Positions 28,664 through 38,343 of a DNA stretch of 64,000 bases are shown one piece after another (positions within the stretch are counted from its first letter, which is position 1; each line of letters begins with the position of its first letter). The position numbers and the translations under genes are program-made. The stretch covers positions 682,001 to 746,000 of the forward strand of contig JAJYUT010000001.1 of NCBI GenBank assembly GCA_021792365.1. The letters are read 5' to 3'. The stretch comes from Pseudomonadota bacterium. Its GTDB lineage: Bacteria; Pseudomonadota; Alphaproteobacteria; Dongiales; Dongiaceae. The notes under the pieces were generated by a model. The model saw nothing but the letters and a program-made list of their open reading frames with translations, ran no database searches and was not told where the DNA came from.

Positions 28664-29782
28664 CGGTTCTCGGGATCGTCGCCGGCGCGGGTGGCAACAT
28701 CCGCGCCGTTCGCGAGTAGCCGCTCGATCCAGGCCAGCACCGCAGCCTCATCGCCCCGGTCGCGACTGCGACGCGCTGCCTGGATTGCCATATGAATGGC
28801 CTTCTCGCCCATCTCCGTGTCATCTGCCAGCGGCACGAGTGCCGCCAGCAACTGGTCGGGCGTAGCATCGCCGGTCACGTCCGCCGGGCGAATCGGAATT
28901 CCAAGCAGGGCGGCGTAGAAATCCTCCGGCTCGAACTTCTTGCCGATACGGTGCACTTCGTGCCGTGCCGTCAAATCGTAAAGGTTGGATGGCGCCTCAA
29001 TGTAGCCGCTCAACCAGCGTCCGAGCAGCCTGTCCTGTCCGCCGCGCCGCTCATAGGCCTCGAACACATGACCGGTATAGAGCGGACCAACGACTTGCCG
29101 CGCGGCCGGGCCGTGGTTGTCGTTCGCTGAGACCAGCAAGCTGTCCTGCAGGGGGTCCCACTCAGTGCGGATAGCGCAGAGCCCGACATAGCAGGCAGCC
29201 AGGAATTCGAGATAGCTCTGGCGAAGCCCCGGAGACAAGCAATCCTCGCCTTCAACCCGCCGATAGAGGTCCCAAGGCTCGTTCCTCCTGAAGCGCTTCG
29301 TGGCGAAGGCGTACGAAGTCTGCGCCAGGATTTGCCGGCACACCGCGCGGCAGGACCCTTCGCCGTCGGACGCAATGACGTCGTAGGTTTCTTCCAGCGG
29401 CAGAAAAGTTCGCTGATCGAGCGCCCTGGCAGCGACCGCCGCATTGACCACGGCGTCTGCATTCTGCGTGCTCTGCTCATAGGCCAGCAGCCATAAACCG
29501 GCCGCGAAAGCGACCGGCCCCAGAACGTAACCAAGGCGCCGCCTGAAACGCGCCGATCAGAAAGACAACGATAGCGGCGCCGTAGGGCAGGACATACAAC
29601 AGAAACAGCAGCACAAATAGGCCGGGAGTGCCGGCCATTACGATCAAGCCGATCCAATTGTTCGCCTGAAGGAAGCCGTAAACGAAAAGGTAGCAGAGGG
29701 CGCTCGCGCCTAGGCTCAGGCCGAATTCAATCAGAGAGCGGAAGTTCAACCTGCCCAGCGCGCCGGTCTTGTCGCCCTCCAT
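28657..29782 (-). pseudogene. frameshifted membrane protein gene (N-part 29477..29782, C-part 28657..~29556), paralogous to a segment of 18325..21063
   Basis: N-part ...AAIVVFLIGAF continues in the other frame as RRRLGYVLGPVAFAAGLWLLAYEQ...; the 912-aa protein has IVVFVIGVLRGRPGFAAAPLIVFLALVGYRY at the same place. Both share GG.DRLLGR..SG and FYAA....PI. Confidence 0.6.
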
Positions 29783-29872
29783 GCCGCAACCTCCAGGGGA
29801 GATAGTGCGGAATCATCAGGCTGGGAGGGTAAACAAAGCTTTGACGCGGGGGCAACTGCTGGATCGAAAGCG

Positions 29873-30508
29873 CTACTCGCAGGAGGAGAGTATGGCGGTG
29901 TCGGCTCCGTTGGTCTGCTGTCTGCGGAAAGCCTGGTCGATCAGCCGCGCGGCGATGTCCTTGGCCGTGGTCGCGGCATCCGGCCGCCCGGAGACCTGCG
30001 CCACGGTAGTAGCGCCTTCGAACAGCAGCGCGATCTGATCGGCGAGGGCGTCGGGATCCGCGGCGCCGCCCGCAGCCGCCTGGTCGCGGGCGAAGTTGCG
30101 CAGCAGGGTCTTGAACTCCCGCGCACAGGCATTGATCGGATGGGCCGGTTCGGAATACTCGACCGCCGCGTTGATGAAGATGCAGCCGTAGAAATCCGGA
30201 TCGGCGAACCAGCTCTTGGCCAGCTCGAACAAGCTGAGCAGGCGCTGGCGCGGGTCTTCCGAGCCGGCCAGGACGACAGGCAGGAACTTGTCCGCGAAGG
30301 CAGCCCGCTTGCGTGAGAGCGCGGCGAGGATCAGATCCTCCTTCGACGGGAAATGGGCGTAGAGCGTTTTCTTGGCGACCTTCGCCACCGCCACGATCCG
30401 GTCGACCCCGGTCGCGTGGAAGCCGTGCCGGTTGAACAGGGCGATGGCGGTATCGATGAGGCGGTCGCGCGCAGATGCAGTCGGCGGGGTCGCGGTCGGG
30501 ACGGTCAT
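29873..30508 (-). CDS. TetR/AcrR-family regulator
   Basis: RDRLIDTAIALFNRHGFHATGVDRIVAVAKVAKKTLYAHFPSKEDLILAAL. Confidence 0.95.
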   Translation of the reverse strand: MTVPTATPPTASARDRLIDTAIALFNRHGFHATGVDRIVAVAKVAKKTLYAHFPSKEDLILAALSRKRAAFADKFLPVVLAGSEDPRQRLLSLFELAKSWFADPDFYGCIFINAAVEYSEPAHPINACAREFKTLLRNFARDQAAAGGAADPDALADQIALLFEGATTVAQVSGRPDAATTAKDIAARLIDQAFRRQQTNGADTAILSSCE

Positions 30509-30622
30509 GGGTCGGAATCGCCGTTATGGCTTAAAGAACAAGAGGATGCGTTGCGCTCGCGGCGCGCGCAAGGTGCCGAAATGTCATGGCGCCATTTCGT
30601 CAGCCTCACGGCAGCGTGACTT

Positions 30623-30641
30623 GACCGGAAACCGATCGGTC
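30623..30641. promoter_or_regulatory. possible TetR-type operator (GACCGGAAACCGATCGGTC)
   Basis: Contains perfect ACCGATCGGT palindrome (30631..30640), upstream of the TetR gene. Confidence 0.35.
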
Positions 30642-30894
30642 TCCATTATTACGCAACGAATTCAGCGCCTTAACAGTGCCATCCAGGATCCTGGCACTCC
30701 CAGCTCCTTGCGAAGCGGGCCGCGGAACGGCTCCCGGAACGAGCTTCGGACTGATCGGACATGAAGATGTCAGACCGCGGGGGCGGCGATCCGCAGCTAA
30801 GCCGACCCCCGCCGGAATGACAAGCGGCCGGCCGCCGGTTTCTCGCCGGCGGCCGGTTTTGCATGCGCGGCCGCCGGTCCCCGCGCCGGCCGGA

Positions 30895-31875
30895 TCACGG
30901 CATCAGCACCACAGAGCCCGTCGTCTTGCGCGCTTCCAGATCGCGGTGGGCCTGCGCGGCGTCCTTGAGCGGATAGGTGTGGTTGACCTTGATCCTGATC
31001 CAGCCCTTGGCGATGGCCTCGATCACCCGGCCGGCCGAAAGCTCCAGATCCGCGCGCGTTGCGGTGTAGAACATGAGGGTCGGCCGCGTCAGGAACAGCG
31101 AGCCCTTCTGGCTCAGGAGCAGCGGCGAGATGTCCGGCGACGGGCCCGAGGCATTGCCGAAAGTCACCATGTAGCCGCGCGGGCGGAGGCAGTCGAGCGA
31201 TTGCAGGAACACGTCCTTGCCGACGCCATCATAGACCACGGCGACCCCCTGCCCGTCCGTGATCTCCTTGACGCGTTTCACCCAGTCCTCGGTGCGGTAG
31301 TTGATGACGTGGTGGCACCCCTGCTCCTTCGCGAGCGCGGCCTTCTCCGGCGATCCCGCCGTGCCGATCACCCGCGCGCCGAGCTTGTTGAGCCATTGCG
31401 AGGCGATGGAGCCGACGCCGCCCGCCGCCGCGTGCAGCAATACCCACTCCCCCGCTTTCACCGGATAGGTGCGATGGATGAGGTATTCGACCGTCATCCC
31501 CTGCAGCATCATGGCCGCCGCAGTCTTGTCGTCGATCGCATCAGGCAGCTTGATCAGCTTGTCCGCGGGGAAGTTGCGCCGCTCCGCATAGGCGCCGATC
31601 GGGCCGGTGCCGTGCGCCACGCGGTCGCCGGGCTGGAGGCCGGTGACTCCCTCGCCCACCGCCTCCACCACCGCGCAGGCTTCGATCCCGAGGCCGGCCG
31701 GCAGCGGCACGGGATAAAGCCCGGTGCGGTGATAGGTGTCGATGAAGTTGAGCCCGCAAGCGAGATTCCGAAGCTGCACCTCGCCCTGGCCCGGCGCGGG
31801 CAGGTCCAGCTCCACCCATTGCATCTGCTCCGGCCCGCCGGTCTTCTCGATGCGGATGGCGTGGGTTTTCGGCAT
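30895..31875 (-). CDS. NADPH:quinone reductase (zinc-independent MDR)
   Basis: MPKTHAIRIEKTGGPEQMQWVEL; GEWVLLHAAAGGVGSIASQWLNKLGARVIGTAGSPEKAALAKEQGCHHVINYR. Confidence 0.93.
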   Translation of the reverse strand: MPKTHAIRIEKTGGPEQMQWVELDLPAPGQGEVQLRNLACGLNFIDTYHRTGLYPVPLPAGLGIEACAVVEAVGEGVTGLQPGDRVAHGTGPIGAYAERRNFPADKLIKLPDAIDDKTAAAMMLQGMTVEYLIHRTYPVKAGEWVLLHAAAGGVGSIASQWLNKLGARVIGTAGSPEKAALAKEQGCHHVINYRTEDWVKRVKEITDGQGVAVVYDGVGKDVFLQSLDCLRPRGYMVTFGNASGPSPDISPLLLSQKGSLFLTRPTLMFYTATRADLELSAGRVIEAIAKGWIRIKVNHTYPLKDAAQAHRDLEARKTTGSVVLMP

Positions 31876-32006
31876 GATGCGCGCTCCTTCTTGGGTCATC
31901 GGCTTTTCGCGCCGATTCTAGCGCGCGACGGCGGAAGCGAAAACCGCGTTGCGCGCACGGAGAAGGGCACGGCCTTACGCAATTGAGAAGCTGCTCAGGG
32001 TCACCG

Positions 32007-32738
32007 TTAACGCGCGAGGACGATGATCTCCGGGCTGGTCGCGCTGACGGGCGATCGGTCCCAGTCGCCGAACCACTCGGTCTCAGTGAACCCGGATTCA
32101 GCGAGAAGGCCCGCCAGCTCATCGCGGCTCATGAAGCGCAAGGTGGTGGGCGCGATCACGATATCATCTGGGGCGAAGCGGAAATGCGTCTCGAAGGTGA
32201 CGAACGCGCCCTTTGCTTCGGTGACGTCATAGTGGATGTCGACCGCGCCGATGCCGGGCACTTGCAGCGATTCACGGGTGAGGGCGGGGATCCATTCGCG
32301 CCATTCCTCGACCAGCGGGTTGCGCGTCTCGAAGGCGATCCGCCCGCCGTGCGAGAGGTGCCGGCGCAGGTTGCGCAGCGTCGCGCGCACCGCATCATCC
32401 TCCAGGAAAACCTGGAACACGTGGCCTGTCATGATGATGAGATCGAAGCGCGTATCGAGCGCCAGGCTCGCGGCGACGCTGTCGACCCAGCGCACGGGCT
32501 GCGCGCCGGGGCGGTTGCGCGCCACCTTCATCATGCCTTTGGAGGGATCGGCGCCGGTGACGCGATGGCCGCGCTCCGCCAGCGCGACCGCGAGGCGGCC
32601 TGTCCCGCAGCCGATGTCGAGGATGGTTTTCGGCGCATCACCCGCGAGCGCAATGTAGAACGCATCCGCCGGATCCAGCGGATTGAGCGCGTCATAGCAT
32701 GCCGCGAGGCGCGGATCGGTATAGGCGGTGCAGGGCAT
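32007..32738 (-). CDS. class I SAM-dependent methyltransferase
   Basis: KTILDIGCGTGRLAVALAERGHRVTGADPSKGMMKVAR. Confidence 0.9.
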   Translation of the reverse strand: MPCTAYTDPRLAACYDALNPLDPADAFYIALAGDAPKTILDIGCGTGRLAVALAERGHRVTGADPSKGMMKVARNRPGAQPVRWVDSVAASLALDTRFDLIIMTGHVFQVFLEDDAVRATLRNLRRHLSHGGRIAFETRNPLVEEWREWIPALTRESLQVPGIGAVDIHYDVTEAKGAFVTFETHFRFAPDDIVIAPTTLRFMSRDELAGLLAESGFTETEWFGDWDRSPVSATSPEIIVLAR

Positions 32739-32779
32739 CAGCGACCTAAATTCACATATTGCTTGATGCAGTTCTCTCG

Positions 32780-33170
32780 GTCACCCCGGCCTTGAGCCGG
32801 GGTCCATTCATCCGTCGCACGATGGCCTCAGGCTAAGCCCCCCGCGCAATGCCTTCGTAGAGATCATCCCATTGCGGATTCTCGCGCTCGATGAGCGCAA
32901 TCTTCCAAGCACGCGGCCAACGCTTCAGCGTCTTCTCGCGCACGATGGCGTCTCCGGGCGTCGCATATTCTTCGAAGCAGACGAGCCGCTTGACGCCGTA
33001 GCGCTTGGTGAAGCCCGCGATGATTCCTTCGCGATGCTGATAGGCACGGGCGACGATATTGTTTGTCATTCCCACATACAAGGTGCCGTAGGGCTTGTTG
33101 CAGAGGATGTAGGTCCAGTAGCTCACATCGTGCGGCGGACGAATGGACCCCGGCTCAAGGCCGGGGTGAC
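32780..33170. mobile_element. putative small element: GIY-YIG ORF bracketed by 45-bp terminal inverted repeats
   Basis: 32780..32824 GTCACCCCGGCCTTGAGCCGGGGTCCATTCATCCGTCGCACGATG; reverse complement of 33126..33170 is GTCACCCCGGCCTTGAGCCGGGGTCCATTCGTCCGCCGCACGATG (43/45). Confidence 0.6.
32833..33126 (-). CDS. GIY-YIG nuclease family protein
   Basis: YWTYILCNKPYGTLYVGMTNNIVARAYQHREGIIAGFTKRYGVKRLVCFEEYATPGDAIVREKTLKRWPRAWKIALIE. Confidence 0.95.
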   Translation of the reverse strand: MSYWTYILCNKPYGTLYVGMTNNIVARAYQHREGIIAGFTKRYGVKRLVCFEEYATPGDAIVREKTLKRWPRAWKIALIERENPQWDDLYEGIARGA

Positions 33171-33203
33171 GGGTGGGGGTGTCCGATACGAGGCGTCATT
33201 CCG

Positions 33204-34409
33204 CTAATTCACCACCGCCGCGAAGGTGGGCGGGGCTGCTTCGCGGACCACGCCGCCGCCGGGGACGACCTCGACGATGGCGAGCTGGCGCTGGACGGTG
33301 CCGTCGGGGCTGAGGCGGAACACGCCGGTGACCCCGGAAAAGCCGCTCGGGTTGGTGAGGGCGGCGTCGGAGAAATCGGGCACCGGCGCCTTGCCGAGCG
33401 CGACGACCAGCGTGATGGCGTCATAGACCAGGCCCGCGCGCTGGTCCGGCAACATGCCGTAGATGCCCTGGTAGCGCTCGGCGAATTGCTGCCACTTGGC
33501 GGGATCGGTGGTGGCGTACCAGCCGCCGGTGAGGCCGGTCTCCTGCGCCAAAGCGGGATCGTTGGCCCAGAGACCGGTGCCGAGGATGCGGAGGTTCTGC
33601 GGCCCGACCTGGAAGGCGGGCAGGAGCGGGGCGATCTGGCGCAATTTCGCGCCGCCTTCCGGCAGCATCAGCGCATCGAACGGCTCGCTCTGGTGGGTGC
33701 GGGAAAGCTGCTCGACAACATCGGTGTAGTCCGGCGAATTGGGATCGTAGAGCGCCATCTCGGCGAGCAGCGCATTCGAGCGCTGCAGCGCGTTGCGGAA
33801 CGACTGGCCCACGATGCTGCCATAGGGCGAAGCGGGGGCGAGGATCGCGAAGCGCCGCATGCCCTGGCTCGCGGCATACTGCACCACGCGGTCGACCTGG
33901 GCCTGCGGCGTGACGCCGAGGACCCAGAGCCCGGGCTGCGCCGCCGATTGGTCGTTGGTGAAGGCGAGGACCGGGATGCGCGCGCCCTCCGCCACCGGCG
34001 CGATCCTGCGCGCATCGGACCCGAAGACCGGGCCGAGCAGGATGTCGGCGCCGCCTGCCAGCAGCTTGCGCGCGGCGGAATCGGGACCGGCGGCGGTCGC
34101 GGTGTCCTCGACCATCAGCGTGAAGCGTTCGTCGCCCACCTCGAACAGGCCCATCTCCGCCGCCTGGAGCAGGGTGCGGCCGAGGGCGGCCTGCTGCCCC
34201 GACAAGGGCAGGAGCAGGCCGATCGTGGTGTCGGGATCGACGGGAGCCGCCGGCATGGTCTCATATTGCGGCTGGGTAGGTGCGGGCTGGCCTGGCGCCT
34301 GGGGCGGCGGTACAGTGGTCGGCGCGCAGCCGGCGGCAAACCCCAGAATCAGCGCGCCCAGCCAGCGCTTCGCCTGTTGCGCAAGATCGCCAAAGACCGC
34401 CTGATTCAT
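33204..34409 (-). CDS. penicillin-binding protein activator (LpoA-like, periplasmic-binding fold lipoprotein)
   Basis: TTIGLLLPLSGQQAALGRTLLQAAEMGLFEVGDERFTLMVEDT; next to rsmI/yraN. Confidence 0.85.
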   Translation of the reverse strand: MNQAVFGDLAQQAKRWLGALILGFAAGCAPTTVPPPQAPGQPAPTQPQYETMPAAPVDPDTTIGLLLPLSGQQAALGRTLLQAAEMGLFEVGDERFTLMVEDTATAAGPDSAARKLLAGGADILLGPVFGSDARRIAPVAEGARIPVLAFTNDQSAAQPGLWVLGVTPQAQVDRVVQYAASQGMRRFAILAPASPYGSIVGQSFRNALQRSNALLAEMALYDPNSPDYTDVVEQLSRTHQSEPFDALMLPEGGAKLRQIAPLLPAFQVGPQNLRILGTGLWANDPALAQETGLTGGWYATTDPAKWQQFAERYQGIYGMLPDQRAGLVYDAITLVVALGKAPVPDFSDAALTNPSGFSGVTGVFRLSPDGTVQRQLAIVEVVPGGGVVREAAPPTFAAVVN

Positions 34410-34438
34410 GCCGATGTCCCGCCCGGAAATGTTGCGTG

Positions 34439-35341
34439 ATGAAGCCTAGCCACAGCCAGGAGCGAAGTAAACGAGCAGCAGGGCAGGGCGCCGCCCCGGG
34501 CGCGCGTACCGGCGCCGGCTGCCTGGTCCTGGTCGCGACGCCGATCGGCAACCTGGGCGACATCACGGCGCGCGCGCTGGAGGGCCTGAAATCAGCCGAT
34601 CTCATCGCCTGCGAGGACAGCCGCGTCACGGCCAAGCTCCTGCAGCACGCCGGGATCGAAAAGTCTCTGCTGGCCTATCACGATCACAATGCCGAGATGA
34701 TGCGGCCGAAGATCCTGGCGCGCATCGCGGCGGGGGAACGCGTCGCCCTGGTCAGCGATGCGGGAACGCCGCTGATCTCCGATCCCGGCTACAAGCTGGT
34801 GCAGGCGGTGGTGGAGGCGGGGCTTCCCGTCACCATGCTGCCGGGGCCGAGCGCGCCGGTCATGGCGCTCGCCCTGTCGGGATTGCCCAGCGACCGCTTC
34901 CTGTTCGGCGGCTTCCTGCCGGCCAAGTCCAAGGCGCGGCGCGAGGCCGCCGCGGAAGCGGCGCGCGCGCCGGTGACGCTGATCTTCTTCGAGACCGCGC
35001 CGCGGCTGGTCGAATCCCTGCGGGATCTGCAGGCAGTGCTCGGCGATCGCAGAGCCGCGGTCGCGCGCGAGCTCACCAAGCTGTTCGAGGAAGTGCGGCG
35101 CGACCGGCTCGCCGCCCTGATCGCGCATTATGACGAGGCGGGACCGCCCAGGGGCGAGATCGTGATCGTCATCGGCCCGCCGGAGGAACAGGAAGCCTCG
35201 CAGGACGATGTCGACACCTTGCTGCGGCGCGCGCTGCGGAGCATGAGCGTGAAGGACGCCGCCGCCACCGTCGCCGCCGCCACCGGCACGCCGAAGCGCA
35301 CGGTATACGCGCGGGCGCTGGAATTGGCGGGGGAGAAGTAG
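34439..35341 (+). CDS. rsmI: 16S rRNA 2'-O-ribose C1402 methyltransferase
   Basis: CLVLVATPIGNLGDITARALEGLKSADLIACEDSRVT; SDAGTPLISDPGYKLVQA. Confidence 0.96.
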   Translation: MKPSHSQERSKRAAGQGAAPGARTGAGCLVLVATPIGNLGDITARALEGLKSADLIACEDSRVTAKLLQHAGIEKSLLAYHDHNAEMMRPKILARIAAGERVALVSDAGTPLISDPGYKLVQAVVEAGLPVTMLPGPSAPVMALALSGLPSDRFLFGGFLPAKSKARREAAAEAARAPVTLIFFETAPRLVESLRDLQAVLGDRRAAVARELTKLFEEVRRDRLAALIAHYDEAGPPRGEIVIVIGPPEEQEASQDDVDTLLRRALRSMSVKDAAATVAAATGTPKRTVYARALELAGEK

Positions 35342-35381
35342 CTTGGAACTTCAACACACCACCTCTGCCCATAAAGAAGAT

Positions 35382-35555
35382 CCCCTTCCCCCCTTGTGGG
35401 GGAAGGCCGGGATGGGGGGTGATGCAGCGCTGCGGCTTCGACAATTAGCGCTGCCGCGCTGCGCGCCTGCCGGCGCGCGGCCCCCCATCCAGCTTCGGCT
35501 AAGCTCACTTCGTTCGCTAAGCCTCCGCATCCTTCCCCCACAAGGGGGGAAGGGG
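35382..35555. repeat. intergenic element with perfect 25-bp terminal inverted repeats
   Basis: 35382..35406 CCCCTTCCCCCCTTGTGGGGGAAGG; 35531..35555 is its exact reverse complement. Confidence 0.8.
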
Positions 35556-35578
35556 AGTCTGGTTGGGAAAAGGGGAGA

Positions 35579-36019
35579 ATGAAACGCCCGCGCAACCGCC
35601 AGCGCGCCTATCTCTCCGGCCGGCGGGCGGAGCGGATTGCGTGCTGGCTGCTGCGGGTGAAGGGCTATCGGATCCTGGCGGTGAACTGGCGCTGCACGGC
35701 GGGGGAGGTGGACATCCTGGCGCGGCGCGGGACCGTGCTGGCGGCGATCGAGGTGAAGCGGCGGACAGCGGGCCTCGCGCCCGGCGAGAGCGCCGGCGAT
35801 GCGGCGCTGTTCGCGATCTCGCCCCGTCAGCGGGCGCGGGTGGCGCGGGCGGCGGAGGTCTTCCTCTCCCGCCGCGGCGATTGCCAGGCGCTGGAGCTGC
35901 GGCTCGATGCCGTCACCGTCACGGAACCGACATCATGGCCCTGGGCGGCGCTGTCACGGGCGTTGCAGTGGGGCTGGCCGCGGCATTTCCCGGCGGCATG
36001 GCAAGCGGAATCGGGTTAG
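35579..36019 (+). CDS. yraN: YraN family (UPF0102) endonuclease-like protein
   Basis: GRRAERIACWLLRVKGYRILAVNWRCTAGEVDILARRGTVLAAIEVKRR. Confidence 0.92.
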   Translation: MKRPRNRQRAYLSGRRAERIACWLLRVKGYRILAVNWRCTAGEVDILARRGTVLAAIEVKRRTAGLAPGESAGDAALFAISPRQRARVARAAEVFLSRRGDCQALELRLDAVTVTEPTSWPWAALSRALQWGWPRHFPAAWQAESG

Positions 36020-36033
36020 GGCATATTAGCCCG

Positions 36034-36723
36034 ATGCGAGTCGCAGGCAGTTTGTCGGCGCCCTTTCTCCTCGTCGCGTACGGGGCGCTGACCGCTTGCT
36101 CGCCCATCGGCACCGCGATCGGCGCCGCGGCTTTCACCGCCGACCTTGCCACGCAGGAGCGCGGGTTGTACCAGGGCCTCGACGACCATCGCATGTGGAT
36201 CGCGATCAACGGGCGCTTCGTCGCCGCGGATCTCGAGATGGCGCAGAATGTTCACCTGCAGGTGCAGGAAGGGCGCGTGCTCCTGAGCGGCGTGGTGCCG
36301 ACGCAGGAGCAGCGTCTGGCCGCGGTCAAGGCGGCGTGGGAAGAGCCGGGCGTGCGCGAAGTGATCAATCATATCGAGGTCGAGCCGGCGCGCGACATGG
36401 GCCAGATCGCGCAGGACGAATTCCTCGCGCGCCGGGTCTGGCTGAAGCTGTTCGTGGACCGCGGGATCCGCGCCAACAACTACTCGGTCGAGTGCATCGG
36501 CAATGTCGTCTACCTGATCGGCGTGGGACAGGATCAGGCCGAGATCCAGCGCGTGATCGACCATGCGCGCGACGTCGCCTATGTGCGCGACGTCAGGAGC
36601 TACGTGCGGATGAAGACCGATCCGTTGCCGCCCGAGCCGCCGCCGCCGGCCAGGGCGCCGGAGATCCTGCCGGCCGAGCAGCAGCCGGGCCTCGATGGGT
36701 TCGCCCAGGCGAGCGGGCCGTGA
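36034..36723 (+). CDS. BON-domain lipoprotein
   Basis: Lipobox LTAC; QNVHLQVQEGRVLLSGVVPTQEQRLAAVKAAWEEPGVREVINHIEV. Confidence 0.88.
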   Translation: MRVAGSLSAPFLLVAYGALTACSPIGTAIGAAAFTADLATQERGLYQGLDDHRMWIAINGRFVAADLEMAQNVHLQVQEGRVLLSGVVPTQEQRLAAVKAAWEEPGVREVINHIEVEPARDMGQIAQDEFLARRVWLKLFVDRGIRANNYSVECIGNVVYLIGVGQDQAEIQRVIDHARDVAYVRDVRSYVRMKTDPLPPEPPPPARAPEILPAEQQPGLDGFAQASGP

Positions 36724-37565
36724 CCAATACCGGCATCGAGGAGGCCCTGCGCGCGATCGGCGAGGGCACGGACGAGGCGATCGACCTGGCCGAGGCGGCC
36801 TTGCTGTGCGCGGCGCATGAGCGGCGAGACCTCGACCTCGCGCCCAGCCGCTATCACCTGCAGATGATCGCGGGCGAGATGAAGCGCGCCGCCGCGCTCG
36901 ACGCGCTGCAGCCGACCGACGAGAAGCTCGATGCCTGCTGCGACGCCTTGCGCTACGTGATGGCGGAGAAGTTCGGCTATCGCGGCGACGAGGAGAGCTA
37001 TGATGATCTGCGCAACGCCGATCTGGTCGCGGTGATCCAGCGCCGGCGCGGCCTGCCGGTCGCGCTCTCGATCCTCTACATGCACGCCGCGCGCACGCTG
37101 GGCTGGCGGGTGGAGGGGCTCAATTTCCCCGGCCATTTCGTGATCCGCCTCTATGGCGACCGGCAGGCGGCGATCCTCGATCCGTTCGCGGGCGGCATCG
37201 CGCGCTCGATCCAGGACCTGCGGCACTTGCTGAAGGCGCAATCGACCGAGAAGACCGAGCTGAAGCCGGAGCATTTCGCGGCGCTCGACAACCGGCAGGT
37301 CCTGATGCGCCTGCAGAACAACATCAAGGTGCGGCGCATCCAGGAGGGCGACCTGAAGGGCGCGGAACGCGCGTTGCAACGCATGCTGCTGATCGCGCCG
37401 GGGCACGCCGAGCTGTGGCGCGAAAGCGGCATCCTCAATGCGCGGCTGGAGAACCTGCTCGCGGCGCGCCGCGCCTTGACGCGCTATCTCGAACTGGCGG
37501 AGAACGACCAGCAGCGCCAGCGCGCCGCGCGCCTGCTGCAGGAACTGGGGCAGCAATTGCATTGA
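36720..37565 (+). CDS. SirB1-family transglutaminase-like/TPR protein
   Basis: IQRRRGLPVALSILYMHAARTLGWRVEGLNFPGHFVIRL; GTG start overlapping the BON stop. Confidence 0.9.
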   Translation: MTNTGIEEALRAIGEGTDEAIDLAEAALLCAAHERRDLDLAPSRYHLQMIAGEMKRAAALDALQPTDEKLDACCDALRYVMAEKFGYRGDEESYDDLRNADLVAVIQRRRGLPVALSILYMHAARTLGWRVEGLNFPGHFVIRLYGDRQAAILDPFAGGIARSIQDLRHLLKAQSTEKTELKPEHFAALDNRQVLMRLQNNIKVRRIQEGDLKGAERALQRMLLIAPGHAELWRESGILNARLENLLAARRALTRYLELAENDQQRQRAARLLQELGQQLH

Positions 37566-37921
37566 TGAGGAACTTCGTGTCGCGTGGAACCGGCGGAGTA
37601 GCGTGTGTCCTCGCCTTGTTCATGGGTGTTTCCGGCATGGCCGCGCTCGCCGCGGAGAGCCTGCCCATGCCGCTCGTCCACTATGCCGAGCTCTGCCGGC
37701 AGAGCGGCGGGACCGTGGCGGAGCATCTCACCGGCGGCGTCGGCATCGTGCACTGCCGATGGCCGGATCATGGCAGCGCCGAATGCAAGGTCGGCGCCAA
37801 CCAGGTGAATGTGTGCGGCATTTCCTGCCAGTCGAATGCGTGCCTGAAGCAGAATCCCGCGCGCTATAGCCCGGTCTGGCCGCTCGCGGGCGGACCGGCC
37901 GGCGCAACGTCGGTGAACTAG
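37565..37921 (+). CDS. exported Cys-containing protein, hypothetical
   Basis: Signal peptide; several Cys residues. Confidence 0.5.
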   Translation: MRNFVSRGTGGVACVLALFMGVSGMAALAAESLPMPLVHYAELCRQSGGTVAEHLTGGVGIVHCRWPDHGSAECKVGANQVNVCGISCQSNACLKQNPARYSPVWPLAGGPAGATSVN

Positions 37922-37930
37922 AGGCGCGCC

Positions 37931-38341
37931 ATGCTCCTGCCGGTCGACGTGTTCTTCTACGGGCTTTATATGGATGACGCCGTGCTGGCCAAGGCGGGCG
38001 TGACGCCGCGCTCACCGCGCAAGGCCTGCGCGGATGGCTTCGCGCTCCGGATCGGCGCGCGCGCCACCCTGGTGCGCGCGCGGGGCGCCCAGGCGTGGGG
38101 CATGGTGTATGGGCTGACCCCGGAAGAGCTTGCGAGGCTCTATGGCGCGCCGGGACTGGACGCATATCAGCCGGAGGACATCGAGGTCGCGCTGGAGAAC
38201 CGCGCCATCATTCCCGCGCGGGTCTACAACCTGCCGGAGGCGCCGCCGGCGGGCGAGCGCAATCTGGACTACATCGATAAGCTGAAGCGTGTGCTGGTGC
38301 GGCTCAGGATGCCGGCGGACTACATCACTGGTATTGGCTAA
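37931..38341 (+). CDS. gamma-glutamylcyclotransferase-like protein
   Basis: VFFYGLYMDDAVLAKAGVTPRSPRKACADGFALRIGARATLVRARGAQAWGMVYGLTPEELARLY. Confidence 0.75.
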   Translation: MLLPVDVFFYGLYMDDAVLAKAGVTPRSPRKACADGFALRIGARATLVRARGAQAWGMVYGLTPEELARLYGAPGLDAYQPEDIEVALENRAIIPARVYNLPEAPPAGERNLDYIDKLKRVLVRLRMPADYITGIG

Positions 38342-38343
38342 GG

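Noticed and set aside
30828-30860. Hairpin CCGGCCGCCGG-N7-CCGGCGGCCGG followed by GGTTTT
   Set aside because: Terminator-like only on +, where no upstream gene ends; left unassigned
32420-32432. CACGTG-containing sites (also near 41391 and 55184) considered as extra parS
   Set aside because: Only the central hexamer matches; flanks do not fit TGTTnCACGTGnAACA
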